This document shows positions 10,810 through 23,687 of a DNA stretch of 64,000 nucleotides, one piece after another. The position numbers were made by a program, and so were the translations under genes. The stretch is from Rosa chinensis (lineage: Eukaryota; Streptophyta; Magnoliopsida; Rosales; Rosaceae). The stretch spans positions 46,575,139 to 46,639,138 of the forward strand of contig NC_037094.1 of assembly GCF_002994745.2 (NCBI RefSeq), read 5' to 3'. Each line of letters opens with the position of its first letter. The stretch's first letter is position 1. The notes beneath the pieces were generated by a model. That model searched no databases. It was not told where the DNA came from and saw only the letters and a list, made by a program, of their open reading frames with translations.

Positions 10810-13800
10810 ATGGAGGTTGAGACGGAGAGGACGAAACCCGTTGCTGTATTCATGGCTTTCGGTACCAAAGGCGATGTCTATCCAATTGCTGTAAGTCGCC
10901 GACTCACTCTCTCTCTCTCTCTTTCCGTTTTGAGACTATAATCTTGATTCTCTCCTCTCTTTGCAGGCCATTGCGGCGGCCTTTGCTTCCGACCAGAGAC
11001 AGTACCAAGTTGTTCTTATCACACATTCAGCTCACGAGGTTTACTTTTGTAAACTCTTGTCCATTTTTTAAGGCTCCTATATTTGATCAATGCTAGAGAT
11101 TTTTTGTTTCTTGTTATGACCATTCTTCTAGGATTACCTAAGAAACAACCTTTTGGGACTCCAAAAACAAAAAACAATTGCAGACTCCTCTGACCCCAAC
11201 TCATTCATTATTTTTTGTAATGACATTTGTTCACCTCTTTAAGGAATAATCTAGCACCATTCATGATGGCCCAAGAATACAACCCACCCTCGTTTTTCTC
11301 AGAGTTAGGCCACTGCATTGTCCCATTTATCGCTCAGTAAATCCCACAATTTTGCATTGTCCACTGCATTCGAACTCCAATGAAGTAGCATATAACGCAA
11401 AAAATTCATATATTCATTTACATTTCCTTTTCTGTATTATGCTAGGCATCCTTTAACCTTGTCATATAATCCCAAGGCTGCAAGTTTTAGAGATGGTCTT
11501 TTGCGTACGGGGTACTGTGGAATTTAAAGTTTGTTCAACAACAGTTAGGGAGATTGTAGGTCTCAAATGCAGGTTGATCGTTGAATTACAAGAATTTATG
11601 ATTTGTCCCATGATATTGCAGGCCTTGACACTTTTTAGAGCTTGCAGTTTTTCAGCTCTACTTTGTTGGCCAACAACTACATGTAAATAAATTATATACC
11701 TGCTTATTCTGACTTTAATAAAAAACTGGAGTGTTTGTTTCTATAGATTCACTTTAAGTGAATAAAAAAACTGAATATCTCTCTCTCTTAGGACCAAAAC
11801 ACTTAAATGAAAGTGTTTCAATCCTAAATCAGAGGGTTCAGCATTGACTACTTATACCATCCTAAATTGACATGTTGCAAGTCAAGTTATTAGCAGTCTA
11901 ATTATCCTCACAAAATTATTACTAGTATTAATAGTAAGAACAGAAGAAACAGCAGCTCCCTATTCCTCACAAAATGTTCAGATTGATATGTTCATATTAC
12001 CTAATCTTATGGAAATGTTCATGCAAATGAAATTCGTTTCTTTGATATGCTATTGAGCTATATTTTTAGTCTTATTTGCTGGTTTTTATGCAGAGCTTAC
12101 GTTGTCACTTGGCTGAGAAGCATGTTTCCTATCTTCCAATTTCATCACCACCTGTTCTCTCTATCCATCAGAAACATGATACTACAGGTTCAAATTACTC
12201 TCTTTCTCTCATTGTTCTCTCAAACTCTCAATATGATAGCATTTGTTTAAGAAACAGGTAGAAAGTACTTTTGCAAATTTCTCATTGGATCTCTTGCCTT
12301 ACCAGGCTCTGTAGAGTTGCCTCTTTCACTGCAGAAAAAGTTATTTTCTGGAGAACATAGAAAAGAATGTCTTTCGGTAGTTGAAACGATATTTGGATCA
12401 GGCCCAAGCATGGATGGTGATTTCATTGTGATAAATTTCTTTGCTCTGGTACTTTCCTTTGTAATTTTTATTATATTTTTTGAATTTGAATCAAAGTTAT
12501 CCTTTCCATGGATTGATACGTTAGCGACATATATGAAGCAAGTATAAATAATAAAACTTTTGAAAATCGATACGCAAGGATGTTAGATATAAACATGATA
12601 ATAATTTTTTGTAATTATCTGATTGGCTTTACAACTTTTGGAGTCATGTATCAATACAAATGCATAGCTTTCAATGCCTACATCGGTCAACTTCTTTGTG
12701 TCAAACCACAAAAAAAAAGAAAAAAAAAAAGAAAAAAAAAAAGGGCATCTTCTTGTCTAGTATGACTCTCCTTTAAGTTGGAACTTCCAGCCCAAAAACC
12801 TATGGAGTATGGGTGGAGATGGCTGATATTTTACAAGTAGAGCAAACCTTTGAATACACAATGTGGGTTTCTTGTATGCTTAACATTCCCCTCATGTGTG
12901 GTCGGATAGAGCCAAACATGTGAATCAATCATATTTGGTGATGTGGGGAGCATGTGTGGTCTACTTGCCCATCACATGTTGATGGTTTGCTACTTTAATA
13001 CCATGTTAAAGTTAGAATTGATATGCCCAACCCAGAACAAATTGGTTATGGGTGCAGTCATAATTTTATATATGGGGATGCATGGTTAGATATCCAATGT
13101 GAGATCATATACTGTGAACCATATGTACCTGGATTTGTAACACAGCCAGTTTCAATTTCACAGTACCTGTGATCATGTGGTAACAACACTGGGTTTTTTC
13201 TGTGATGGTCCAGGAAGGCTGGAGTCTTGCGGAGCTTTTCCGTGTCCGCTGCATGGTTGCTGCTCCTTATGTTGTTCCGTACAGGTAGTAGATGTTTCTT
13301 TGGATCTTTACTTTACTCAGATCTTGTGCACACATATGCTGTGACTATCTGCCCTGCAATCTACTCTTTTTCCCCAGGAATCTCCTGTTTTATGAAAGTC
13401 TCAGGATATGAAAGGGCCACATGGAATTCTACTTGATAACCAGTGGTCCTCATCATATAAAAAAAAAATCTTATTAGCTTGACGTCCACGTGTCTGAAGA
13501 TATATATGAAGTCTAAAAGCAACTATATTATATCCTCAGTATCCAATTCTCGGGATAACACTAGCTTCTAGAAGTATATACACTTATACAGGGACTGAAT
13601 CATCCTATTGTGCTGCAAGTGTGCACTTGCATGTACGAGCAAGAATCTCTCTCTCTCTCTCTCAACTTTTAATTATTCAAAGCTTCCAAAGTGAATTTCT
13701 CTGTACGAACTTTATACTTAAGCATTTAAACTTGCCTGATCATTGCTAGTTACTTTTTATTTCAATTTACTTTCAGTGCACCTTCATCATTTGAGCGCCA

Positions 13801-16800
13801 GTTTAAAAAGGAATATCAACACTTGTATAGATACCTGCATGAACCTAACCTCAGGAAGGTACTTAATTAAAGTAGATATATGGAAATACTGCTTCTGCAA
13901 GTGAATTTTCTTTCTTTTATCTCCCTCAATGAATTGTTAGTGTACATCATAATTGACTAGTGAATTTTATTTATTCTTTTTTGTATTTTTTCTACTTGTA
14001 ACAATATAAGTTTGTGATTCATAATTTTTACATCTTTTAATGCACATAGGTTGGTTGGAAAGACGTGATCCACTGGATGTGGCCTCTTTTCACTGAACAC
14101 TGGGGATCCTGGAGATGTGACCATTTGAATCTGAGTGCTTTCCCTTTTACAGTTAATGTCTCTTTGATGCGAAAATTTCTTGATGCTTAAATAAATTGTA
14201 ACAGTTAGTGATTGTTAAATAACTTGTGAAGTTTCATCCCACATGACCTTAGTTTTAGTATTTTCCTTCGTCACATGGCCCTCTGGTTTACATATATTTC
14301 TTTTCTTGAAACCCTTTGTTTTACCTTATCTAATGCAGGATCCAGTAACGGGTCTCCCCACTTGGCATGATAGGCCACTGTCTCCCCGACTTTTGTAAGT
14401 TTTCAACTTGCACCCAAAATATAGGCTAAATAAATAAAACACAAGAGCAGTTTTGTGTATGTGTGGGGGGGATGGGTGGGTTCTCTGTAGGGTTTAAAGG
14501 TTTCTCGTAAAGTATCCTGTACTAGTGACATCTAAATTCATGAGGTAACTGAGGCTATTTTACAAACATGGATACAAGATGCATCGCCAATTAAAATTGC
14601 AACGAAAAAGTTATTGTGGTTTACTATCCATCAAACTAACTAATCAACTAAAGTTTACTCTTATTTTCATGCATGACTTCTGTGATATTAGTATTGTTAT
14701 CTTTACCACACACATACACAGAACCATTCAGGGCAGACCCTGATGGGGTGGTATTACTATTTTCATGTGTCTGACTTGCAGACATCAGCTTTCGATCAGC
14801 CTATATGTATATATACATGTATACATATTCTCCTCCCAAGGAGAGACATAATACTTATTATGAAAATTTTTCACTATTGTTTCACAGGTATGGTTTTAGC
14901 AAAGAAGTTGTTGAGTGCCCAGGTATACATGTTTGTATTTCTAAAAAAAATTGGAAAATAAAAATAAAAATATCACATTACGTTTATGGAATGGACATAG
15001 AGGTTGATTTTCTACTAGTAAATTTGATTTTAAATGTTGATATTGCATGATTGTACAATTGTGAAGGTGATGGTTCTACACATGATGCCAGTAGGCATTA
15101 ATCATGCTCCTGAAAATATCTTCTCAAATTATGTTATGTGTACTGCTTGAGTTTGCCTTCTTACAGCTTTTTACACCCTTAAAATTCTCATAAGCTTGCT
15201 GTTGCAGCAGATTAGGACTAGTCTAACCGAATAGATGTCAAAAGTCCTAAACCATTTAAATGACTCTTGGAACTATAAGGATTCTGAAAAGTCTGTACTT
15301 CATAAGCTAGGAAGTTGATCTACCCAGCAGAGTTTTATTGTTACTATTGAAATGATCTCACTGTTGTTTTTCATTTGACAGATTACTGGCCATCGAGCAT
15401 TCGGGTTTGTGGCTTTTGGTTTCTGCCTAATGAATGGCAATTTTCATGTAAGAAGTGCAGTGAAATTTCAAGGCTTGTTTCTTCAGGGGATCTGTACACA
15501 AATGTTGAAATGTGCCCAACTCATGTTCACTTGCAATATTTTCTGAAGACTCCTACGCCTATGCCACCTGTTTTTATTGGCCTGAATTCTATTGGTAGGC
15601 AAGTTCCTTTGCTTGATTTATTTGCAACTGGTTTAATGCATTCTTAGAATTACAGTATTAGAATATCAGGTTGTAGTGTCTGATTTGATTGAATTATAAT
15701 GTGATATGATCCTTTTAGTATAGTTTATAAGTAGTAATTTTTCTGCTACTTAAATGAGTTATTTCTCAAGTGTTAATGCAAGATTAACTTGTAGTGTACA
15801 GTACCCTTGTTATATATTGTTGTTGTGTTGTTTCTGTGCTAATATCTGGTTTCCCATTGTACTTGCAGCATGGGATTTTTGAAGAATCCTCAAGCATTTC
15901 TTCGTATTCTTGAATCTGTCCTCAAGATAACAACTTATCGTTTTATCCTTTTTACTGCTGGCTACAAGCCTTTAGATGCAGCAATCCGAGCTATTGCTGC
16001 TGATTCATCATCGCACATGACCCACAAACAGATTAATGACGATTGCGTTTCTCTCTTCCACGAACGATTGTTCTGCTTTTCTGGGTGAGAATCTCATATA
16101 TCCATTGCATGCTTTACATGAAAATTGATGAAAGAAAATGAGTTACTTTTAATAAAAAAGCTATGAGGAATCTGAATTTTATAATTGAGCATCTTCAAGG
16201 TCCAGTTTCAAGCTCGGATCAGTGAAGAGTGTTTGGGGCATTTGTGTGTGTCAGAATATTAAATAAATCAGCTGCAATGATTATTCTTTTCCTCTCTGGG
16301 ATGACATTTTCTTTACCTTGTCAACTAGTTCTATACCATACATGTGGCTGTTTTCTGGATGTGCGGCTGCAATTCATCATGGGGGAAGGTAATCATGTTC
16401 TTACTGTAATTTCTCTTGTTTTGTTTGTTTGTTTGTTTTGTCTCAAGTACTATAATGAAATTTCAATTTCAGCCCTCCAGCACCCACAGCTTCACCACTG
16501 TCCATAAACACCACAACGATTCAGTCCTCCTGTTGAGAACCTCACTTCATGAAACTAACCTGAAGTATTGCTCTATTATAGTTGCATATCACCTAAATAA
16601 TACTTAGCTACCCAAATTACTTTCGTACCGATTTTTCTTTTGTCAGGCAATTTCTCAAACTAATGAACAAATTTCCTTTACAAAAGATGCTACTCCAATA
16701 CCCAAGCCTCTTGAATAATTCCATATTTGGTGTTATTTTGAGGGTTTTAAAGTCTTTCCATTGCTGGTATTCCGTTCAAAGGATGAGAGAGGGGAGGGGA

Positions 16801-18708
16801 GAACATAAAGGGAGCAAGAGGGGTTTTAAGTGGAAATTACAGAGTCTTCTTCACTGGAAGGGAGCGATGCTTTGAATGGTGTTACTATAGCAGCATATTA
16901 GGCCATGTTAGGCACAGGAAACTTAATATGTCAAAAACCTGTCTGCCTTCATTCACAGCATCCATGGTGGGGACTGCATTTGGTTAAAAGATTATATAAT
17001 ATGCATGTTTGGATCAATTAAGATAACTTGGACGAAATTGAAAGCTCATACCAGTTGAAAGGTCTAGATGATAACTAAAGGCTTTTGATCACGACACAAT
17101 GTTGTGGGAATATTTAGCGAGCAAATTATTTACATTATGTTTTCTGTTTCTTGTAAACGTGGAAATAGTGGAACTACTGCTGCAGCACTACTTGCAGGAA
17201 TCCCACAGGTTAGTTGTAGTATTATATTTTCACTTCTTAGTATGTCTTTGGTCTTGAAATATGTAGTTCTCATTTGATCAAGACATCAAGTATGTCAGTT
17301 GTAATAATCAAGACAAATGGGAAAAAGAAAAAAGAAAAAATGCTGTATACAAGTGCTTCCATGAACACTGAAGAACTATTAAATCTAGCACTGAAGGAGT
17401 ATTGTACTATCTCCTTCCTATGACACCGACTCAGTAAAGTTATTGATCTCAAATGCAGGTACTATGTCCATTTATGCTAGACCAGTTTTATTGGGCAGAA
17501 AGAATGTTTTGGCTTGGAGTGGCATCAGAACCGTTGAAAAGGAGCCACTTGCTTCCTGAAGAAAGTGATGACGAAACTATCGAAGAAGCAGCCAAGATGC
17601 TATCAAGAGTCATACATGATACATTATCTCCTGAAATTAGAGAACGCGCTGTAGAAATTTCTGAGAGAATATCTCTTGAGGTAATACTTATTCTTCGCTT
17701 ATGAAGGTTAACTTTGTTGGTGGGTTTCAGGAAGACCAAACAAGTATGCCATGTACAGATTTGGATACTTGCATTAATAAATAGTGTATACACAATAGTT
17801 ACGTCATTTATCTACCAAGCTATTGCTGCATTAGGATTTGGAGAAATGATTTGTATGATTCCTTATTTTACCACATTGCAAACTCCCTTTTGAAGTATCA
17901 TCCTTGCATTAAATAAATAGTCTATACACAATAGTTACATCATTTATCTACCAAGCTCTTGCTGCATTAGGATTTGGAGAAATGATTTGTGTGATTCCTT
18001 ATTTTATCACATTGCAAACTCCCTTTTGAAGTATCATCCTTGTTACTTGATAGTGTTGCACTATAATTTCAATTGGATTTGGTGAGCAGGGGTGGGGGGC
18101 TTCTTTTTAATTTGTGAATGTGCAACATGTTTGTCAAGAGTTTTTTCAAGGTTGTTGACCGTAATATGTGTAATACATGATTCCATTTCCTATGTATACA
18201 AATTTTAAGAGTGTGGATGGACCTTTTCCTCTGAGCATGCATTGCACACTTGCACTAATTGGAAGGACTCCATCTTTCTCTGGTAGAGACTTTCTCATTG
18301 ATGCAGTCATCTTATTCTATATCGTCGTGGCTTGTCAAATATCAATTTAGACTACATGGGAACATGTTCCTACTTTGCATATATCTGATAGGCTTTTCTT
18401 GGTAACAAACAATTTATCTGAATTATCTGAATATAATTTGGCCAGAACTATAGTTGAAGTTCCACGATTTAGCACCAAATCTTGGTAAAGAAATGTGTGG
18501 CTCTTCCCTTTGCACAGCACCTAAGAGTGAATTACTGAAGGAACAACTGGCATCATAGAACTGTTTGTGATTATGCTCTCAAGGTTTGATGCCTTTGAAA
18601 TTATGAATGGCGTTGCGAAACTGATTTATCAAACTATCTTTTGCCTTTCAGGACGGAGTCTCAAATGCTGTTAGGTATATCAAGGAAGAGATTGGTTGTT
18701 CAAGCTGA
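10810..18708 (+). CDS. Sterol-glucosyltransferase-like UDP-glycosyltransferase, 15 exons
   Basis: Exons: 10810-10890, 10967-11038, 12094-12187, 12306-12448, 13214-13284, 13777-13858, 14050-14157, 14339-14394, 14888-14922, 15382-15598, 15869-16084, 16329-16388, 17169-17208, 17459-17680, 18652-18708. They join in frame to 517 residues. The N-terminus (VAVFMAFGTKGDVYPIA) is the GT28-type acceptor domain. The C-terminal UDP-sugar site is HHGGSGTTAAALLAGIPQ (residues 408-425, across three exons), followed by CPFMLDQFYWAERM. This pattern is nearer to sterol 3-beta-glucosyltransferases (UGT80-like) than to plant family 1 UGTs with a PSPG box. No signal peptide or long membrane segment is visible. 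Substrate is inferred only. The intron after 15598 has a GC donor. The protein is shorter than classical UGT80 enzymes (about 600 residues) and resembles the separate short clade represented in Arabidopsis by At5g24750 (from memory). Confidence 0.9.
17771..18041 (+). repeat. Tandem duplication of about 136 bp in the glycosyltransferase intron 14
   Basis: Copy 1 (17771-17905) and copy 2 (17906-18041) differ at only a few bases. Both begin GCATTAA.TAAATAGT and end TGAAGTATCATCCTTG. The duplication lies wholly within the intron between exons 14 and 15. Confidence 0.9.
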
Positions 18709-19358
18709 GTGTGACATATTTTTTCAACAGTGCTCTTTTACTTGTGGCCAATCTTGCTTTTAAAGCTATTACAAAGATGACTGTATTCGGTCACTTTTAA
18801 CATACTTTTGCTATTTGCTCGAATTAACCCTGCTTTCAAGTAAGAAAGAAATTCTGTGATGTGTGTTTGTGTTGTGTTTGAAATTGCCACCAGAGTTTTG
18901 AAACGCCTAAAAGATGTCTTACTTTCATGTTCAGTAACTTTTTCTTCCTGCAACAGTCATGTTCATAAATTATGCTTACCAATTAATGTGTTGACTAGAC
19001 ATATATTTGGTGAACAAAATTTGGTAAAATAGATTTATAGTGATAGAGCATGTTCAATAGCATTACCCAACTTCTGGCTAAACTAACTAGTCTTACACTC
19101 TTACTTTTAAGTAACTAATATTGATTTCACTGTAGCAATGTTATTTATTCTGGTTGTAACTTTAAATTGTGAAAACGAAGGCAATCGTCTAGAATGAGGC
19201 ATATTTCCAGATCCTTCCTCCATTGTTTCAGCCATAGAAAAAGTGGAGACCTGTAGGCCTATCCGCAATACCCAGATGACCCTTGCTCCATTTTCCCAAT
19301 GGTTTCATCCTTTGTAGCTTCCTTTTTTATTTTCTTTTTTGAGGAGAAAAATAAGTTT
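18709..19358. other. 3' flank of the glycosyltransferase gene
   Basis: AT-rich sequence with no supported gene; the first 150-300 bases are presumably the 3' UTR. Confidence 0.5.
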
Positions 19359-19817
19359 TTAATATTGAGAAATCAGCCAATATAGGCGGCGATGAATTGT
19401 AGAAACAGTAGGCAGGAGCACTAGCCAAGTCGTCCAGCGGACTAGTTTATGACACAAAGCATTAGCCTCACGAGTCACGATAAATATGCTGAAATGCAGC
19501 AGCATGGAACAGAAGAGAATAAAACTACACTCATACAAAGCTCGTAAGCCAATGTAAGCATCCAAGGGTGTCTGAATCCCATGCAGTAGCTCCAACGAGT
19601 CTGCCTCAAATCGAACCGGACTGAGTCCATGATCCATGGCTAGTCGACAAGCTACCCGCGTCAGAACTAGCCTCCGGCGGAGCTGGAGAAGCCACCTGAA
19701 CCAGCTCCATGCCATCCAACATCCCATCAAGATGGAAGCACCATGATCACCTACCACTAACCCAACTCCACCAGTTTTACTGGAAGCATCAAAAGCCCCC
19801 ATCAAAGGATATAACAC
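19359..19817 (-). pseudogene. LINE RNase H domain remnant
   Basis: The minus-strand frame encodes MGAFDASSKTGGVGLVVGDH, later RFEADSLELLHGI, and near the end TREANALCHKLVRW. These are the three conserved blocks of the RNase H-like domain (RVT_3 type) at the C-terminus of plant LINE ORF2 proteins, including the first Asp, the Glu and the second Asp regions. No reverse transcriptase adjoins it, so it is a 5'-truncated copy. The frame is open for 152 codons, but the surroundings show no gene structure. The same domain end occurs in the LINE at 43949-49427. Confidence 0.75.
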
Positions 19818-20584
19818 AATTCAGAGTCAAAAGTATAGACTCCGCCGTGGCGTTTCCTAGTTTCTAAATTCTATCCTCAATTACTGACTATGCCATTGAG
19901 CTCCGAAATCTCACCTTCAGATTCAAATTCAAGTAGCTTTGTTTATCTAGATACATGTACTAATTGTGATTCCGACTTTCCTTTCAGTTGGGTGCTTAGA
20001 CAATTAGAGCACACCACGGGACTTTGGGAACTAGAGATCGAACAAAATTTCTCAAGAGTCAAACTCTAGTTTTGTTATTTACCTTTCTTAGTGTCTTTAT
20101 GTGGAAAAAAAGTATTAGGTGGGTGTGACACTCAAAATATTTGAAATTTTTTTCTGTTTTTCCTGCAAAGCACTAAAATGTCTTTCATACTTTTAAAATT
20201 GTTCACCCTACATCGCATTTAACTCTCTCCTATCCTGAATGTTTGCTGTGATCTACTCCAAAACATGCCTAACATGTGTCGTACACACTAAATGTACATA
20301 TCTTTTGAATTTTGACAATCACAAAATAGTCATATTAGACATGCAATAACTTTGATTGGATATATGAGTAAAAGTGTAAAACTCGGAGAAAGAAGAGAAA
20401 AAAAAATAACAACAGAGATCTAAAACTCAAGGGTCTAACTTTTATTTTAGAGCCTGTGTACATGAAAATTATGAAAGAAAATGTTGCAAGAAGAAAAAGA
20501 AATGCATATATAATGACACATAAAATGAAAATGAAAATGAAAAATAAAATATTTTACTTTTATTATTGAAAATGAAAATAAATA
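19818..20584. other. AT-rich intergenic region
   Basis: Nothing supported beyond low-complexity runs such as the repeated AAAATGA at 20523-20575. Confidence 0.5.
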
Positions 20585-21529
20585 TTATATGGTCTCTATC
20601 TTAGGCCATATGGAATCTATAGTAGCCAGCAAAAGGGTAAAATGTGAACGCAGCTACTTTGACCAAAACAAAACGAAATCGTCACGGGACGGCAGCAAAC
20701 GGAGTCGACCGGCAAAAATCAAATAAGTGGGGAAAGCGGTACCCCCTTCCTTTTTTGTCATGTAATAAGTTAACTCCGTTCTACGCGGTCGCGTTGCTTC
20801 TAAGATCCTTCTACTTTTGTTGGCAATATGAAGATGATTCTGGATCCTACTTGTTGACAAAATAAAACACACACACACAAAAGTACAAGTCATGCATGTG
20901 CATTTCAGTTTCATGCTAGCTACTTTTCTAGTGTGTACTCTATTTCCTTCCTTTTCTAGTGTGTACTCTATTTCCTTTATTTCCTTCCCAGGTCATTTTA
21001 TTCATTTTCATCGTCACTCATGACTCATGATCTTAACTAAAATTATTGAAGATTATGTTTATTTATCCTTTCGTTAGTTGATTTTTTCTTGCTTGATTTG
21101 ACTAAGTGTCCATAAATTGCGTGAATTGATAACTACGTTACAAGAAAAACAATATAGAGATACAATGAAAACTGTAAACCTAGTCATTTTGCCACGCTTT
21201 AAGCCCAACTTATTGATCTTGATCAGAAACCTAAAACACCGTGTTCATGCAGTCGATCTATATGTGTGACAAGCCCCCACAAATTTTTCATACTTGAATT
21301 TGACCACCATATTCATGGATAGAGTAATTTAGGAAACTAGCGCAGAGGGATAGAATGAAAAATCTCAACTCTAATTACCTTGTCACGATTCAAGCTCGGC
21401 TGGGTTATTGATCATGACCAAACAACTGAGCGATGAGTCTACGACCAAGACAACATCCTTAATCATCAATGCCAGTTAATTGATACAATCTTGCTGAGAT
21501 GATCCTAAATTCGACTCAAAGACAACTAA
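20585..21529. repeat. Unclassified repeat R, copy A (left part)
   Basis: The stretch beginning GGTCTCTATCTTAGGC and running to GACTCAAAGACAACTAA recurs at 33100-33672 and 34862-35700 with small changes. Copy A continues after two insertions at 22500-22610 and 32501-32760. Neither LTR-type TG...CA ends nor terminal inverted repeats could be defined, and no conserved ORF runs through the copies. Confidence 0.75.
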
Positions 21530-22499
21530 GAGCAAGTCCACCCGTAGTCAAAAAATGTCAAAGTCGAAAAGTCAAGGCGTCGACCAGTCAAGTAACTGTT
21601 CATTGCCACTGGACATGGGTTTCCATCCATTGTTTTTCTTGACCAGTCAAGACTGTTCATTAACTGTTCATCGATTTTTTTTCTTACAAAAATGAAAAAC
21701 TAGGAATAAGTACAATACAATGTTATTTAGTTGTTGTACTAGAAATTCGGTTTCTAATCGATTTTTATATTCGAAACAAACGTTATTTAGGGGGTCGTGA
21801 AAATTGACTTTTTATACGTTAGGAATTTGGGAAAACTTCCTTCACGAAAGTTGTAGAGCTCATCGATACGATCTCATGAATATACGGAATGCAGTATTAG
21901 GAGTTCGTATGAATTTATTATAAATTTTTGAAATCTAGAAATTTTCTATAAATAGCAAAAAAAAAAATTCTCTTTTGTTTCAAAGGACAAATTTTTTTCT
22001 TTTTTCATTCCCCCCCCTCAGTTCTCTCTCTCTCTCTCGCGCGCGCGCGCTCCCCCAGACCTGGCTCGTCAAACCTGACCTGGATTTTTCTCCCTCCTCC
22101 GGCGTCTCCCGGCCACGGTCCCCGCGCCCCAGAGGTTGCCTCACCTCACCCAACCGCTCCGTAGCGTCAGCTCGCCCATCTGCTGTCCCCAGGCCTAGAT
22201 CGAAGCAACCCCAGGCGAAGCAAATCAGACCCAATCTGATCATCATCCTTCGTCGCGTCTCTCTCTCTCTTCACACAACACACTGACGTCAGCTACGATA
22301 GGTAGTTGCCGAGCTGGCAACCGGCGAGCCTGGTCAAGAAATATGTCAAGGCTTTGCCTTTTTCTTGGCCTCGGTCAAGGAAAGCCAAACCTTGGCTGGG
22401 CAAGATTGGGCCATTAGAGGGATGATTTTCCCCTTGCTCGGTCAACACATCATCAATCCTTGTTGGTGCCCGGTCAAAACTACACTGGTGAACTTGCTC
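21530..22499. mobile_element. PIF/Harbinger-like non-autonomous DNA transposon, 970 bp
   Basis: Terminal inverted repeats are GAGCAAGTCCACC at 21530 and GGTGAACTTGCTC ending at 22499 (12 of 13 bases pair). The 3-bp duplication TAA flanks it (21527-21529 and 22500-22502). The empty site is present in this same window at 34274-34276, in a sister copy of repeat R, where GACAAT-TAA-CGGTTGTGCC is continuous. TSD length and sequence fit PIF/Harbinger. No transposase is encoded. The interior (about 21720-21960) resembles the promoter part of the LTR-like sequence at 43120-43340. Confidence 0.85.
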
Positions 22500-22636
22500 T
22501 AACGGTTGTGCCATAATAAAATCTGAACTAAATAGTTGCTTTTATTCTTCAATCAATACAACGTGATTCACTATCGAACTTTCATATGAAAGATTGCTTA
22601 GAGAATTTTTAGCAGACTCTCTATTTTGACTTTTTA

Positions 22637-23008
22637 GAGCATCTTTAGCAGACTCATTATTTTAGCTCCTTAGATATTTTAGAGAGCATGTTTAGCATTT
22701 TATCTATTTTAGCAGCTGCACCAGACTCCTAAGTGGTTCTCCATTATAACTTTTAGCTATCTCGCTCCTAAATATAGAGAGCGAGATGAGGCTCTCTAAA
22801 ATTTGAAACATTCCTTTTGAGTTATTTTATATAAATTATAAATACATTTAAACTATTTAATCTTCATTTAAAAAGTAATATAAATTTAAAATTAGCTAAA
22901 ATAGAGAGCATTGATACAGACGTATTTCTAAAGTGGCTAGCTAAAATGACTTTTTAGCTATTTTGGCTAAAATTTGACTCAAAAATGGCTAGCATTACTA
23001 AAGATGCT
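22637..23008. mobile_element. MITE, copy 1 of a head-to-tail dimer
   Basis: It starts AGAGCATCTTTAGCAGACTC and ends ACTAAAGATGCTTTT, an inverted terminal pair (AGCATCTTTAG). The interior is made of TTTTAGCTATTTT-like runs. A second copy follows directly from about 23009. A partial piece with the same motif (TTTTTAGCAGACTCTCT) lies at 22600-22636. No coding capacity. Confidence 0.75.
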
Positions 23009-23113
23009 TTTAGCTATTTTGGAGAGCATGTTTAGCTTTTTATCTATTTTAGCAGCTGCACCAAACTCCTAAGTGACTCTCTACTATAATTTTTAGCTAT
23101 CTCACTCCTAAAT

Positions 23114-23631
23114 TGTACTTACATGAGCATTTGCAAGCATAATTAGCTATGAATGAGCCACACTCATATTAACACCAGCGGTACCAACTATCGCCAACAG
23201 TATGACCTACGGAATCACCGCTAAGTAGGCTACCGCCTGAGTCCCGGCTCGCCCCCAGATCACCCCTAACGGCCGCCACGCGCTGCGCCAAAGCAGCATC
23301 AGAAGCTCCACAAACTGGGAACTGATGCATATCAGTCCCACATCGAAAACAAGAAAGAGGTCAGCATTTTCCTCACCTATAAAAGGTTCTCTCCTCTCTC
23401 CTCATTAATTATGCATTCACTACTTACCTACTGTTATTCTGTCAACATAAATACATTGACTAATTTGGGCATCGGAGAAGAGAAGACCACCCAACGCGAT
23501 CTCCCTCTGATGCCGCTTTGTATTTCATTTGACAGGTAGCGGAAGCTCTGAGAACACTGCAAGTAGCGATACGCCCATCGGACCCGCGTTAACAAAGACT
23601 TGGGCTATTGCTCAAATCTTAAATATTAACA
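23114..23631 (+). repeat. 5' LTR of the gypsy element
   Basis: It starts TGTACTTACATGAGC and ends ATATTAACA. A TATAAAAG box at 23378-23385 is the likely transcription promoter. It is about 45 bp longer than the 3' LTR because the latter lacks a GC-rich stretch corresponding to roughly 23225-23275. Confidence 0.93.
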
Positions 23632-23652
23632 TTGGCGCCGTCTGTGGGAATC
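23632..23652 (+). other. Primer-binding site of the gypsy element
   Basis: TTGGCGCCGTCTGTGGGAA directly follows the 5' LTR. This stretch is the usual primer-binding region of plant Tat/Athila-type elements; I do not assign the tRNA. Confidence 0.75.
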
Positions 23653-23687
23653 CTTGAACAAAAGGCTATCCCACCACAACAATCACC

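Noticed and set aside
11493..12765. Several open frames of 60-76 codons within the glycosyltransferase gene
   Set aside because: They run through introns or are read-throughs of real exons into introns.
20644..20914. Open frames on both strands in repeat R copy A
   Set aside because: The corresponding frames in copies B and C are broken at different places, so there is no sign of coding.
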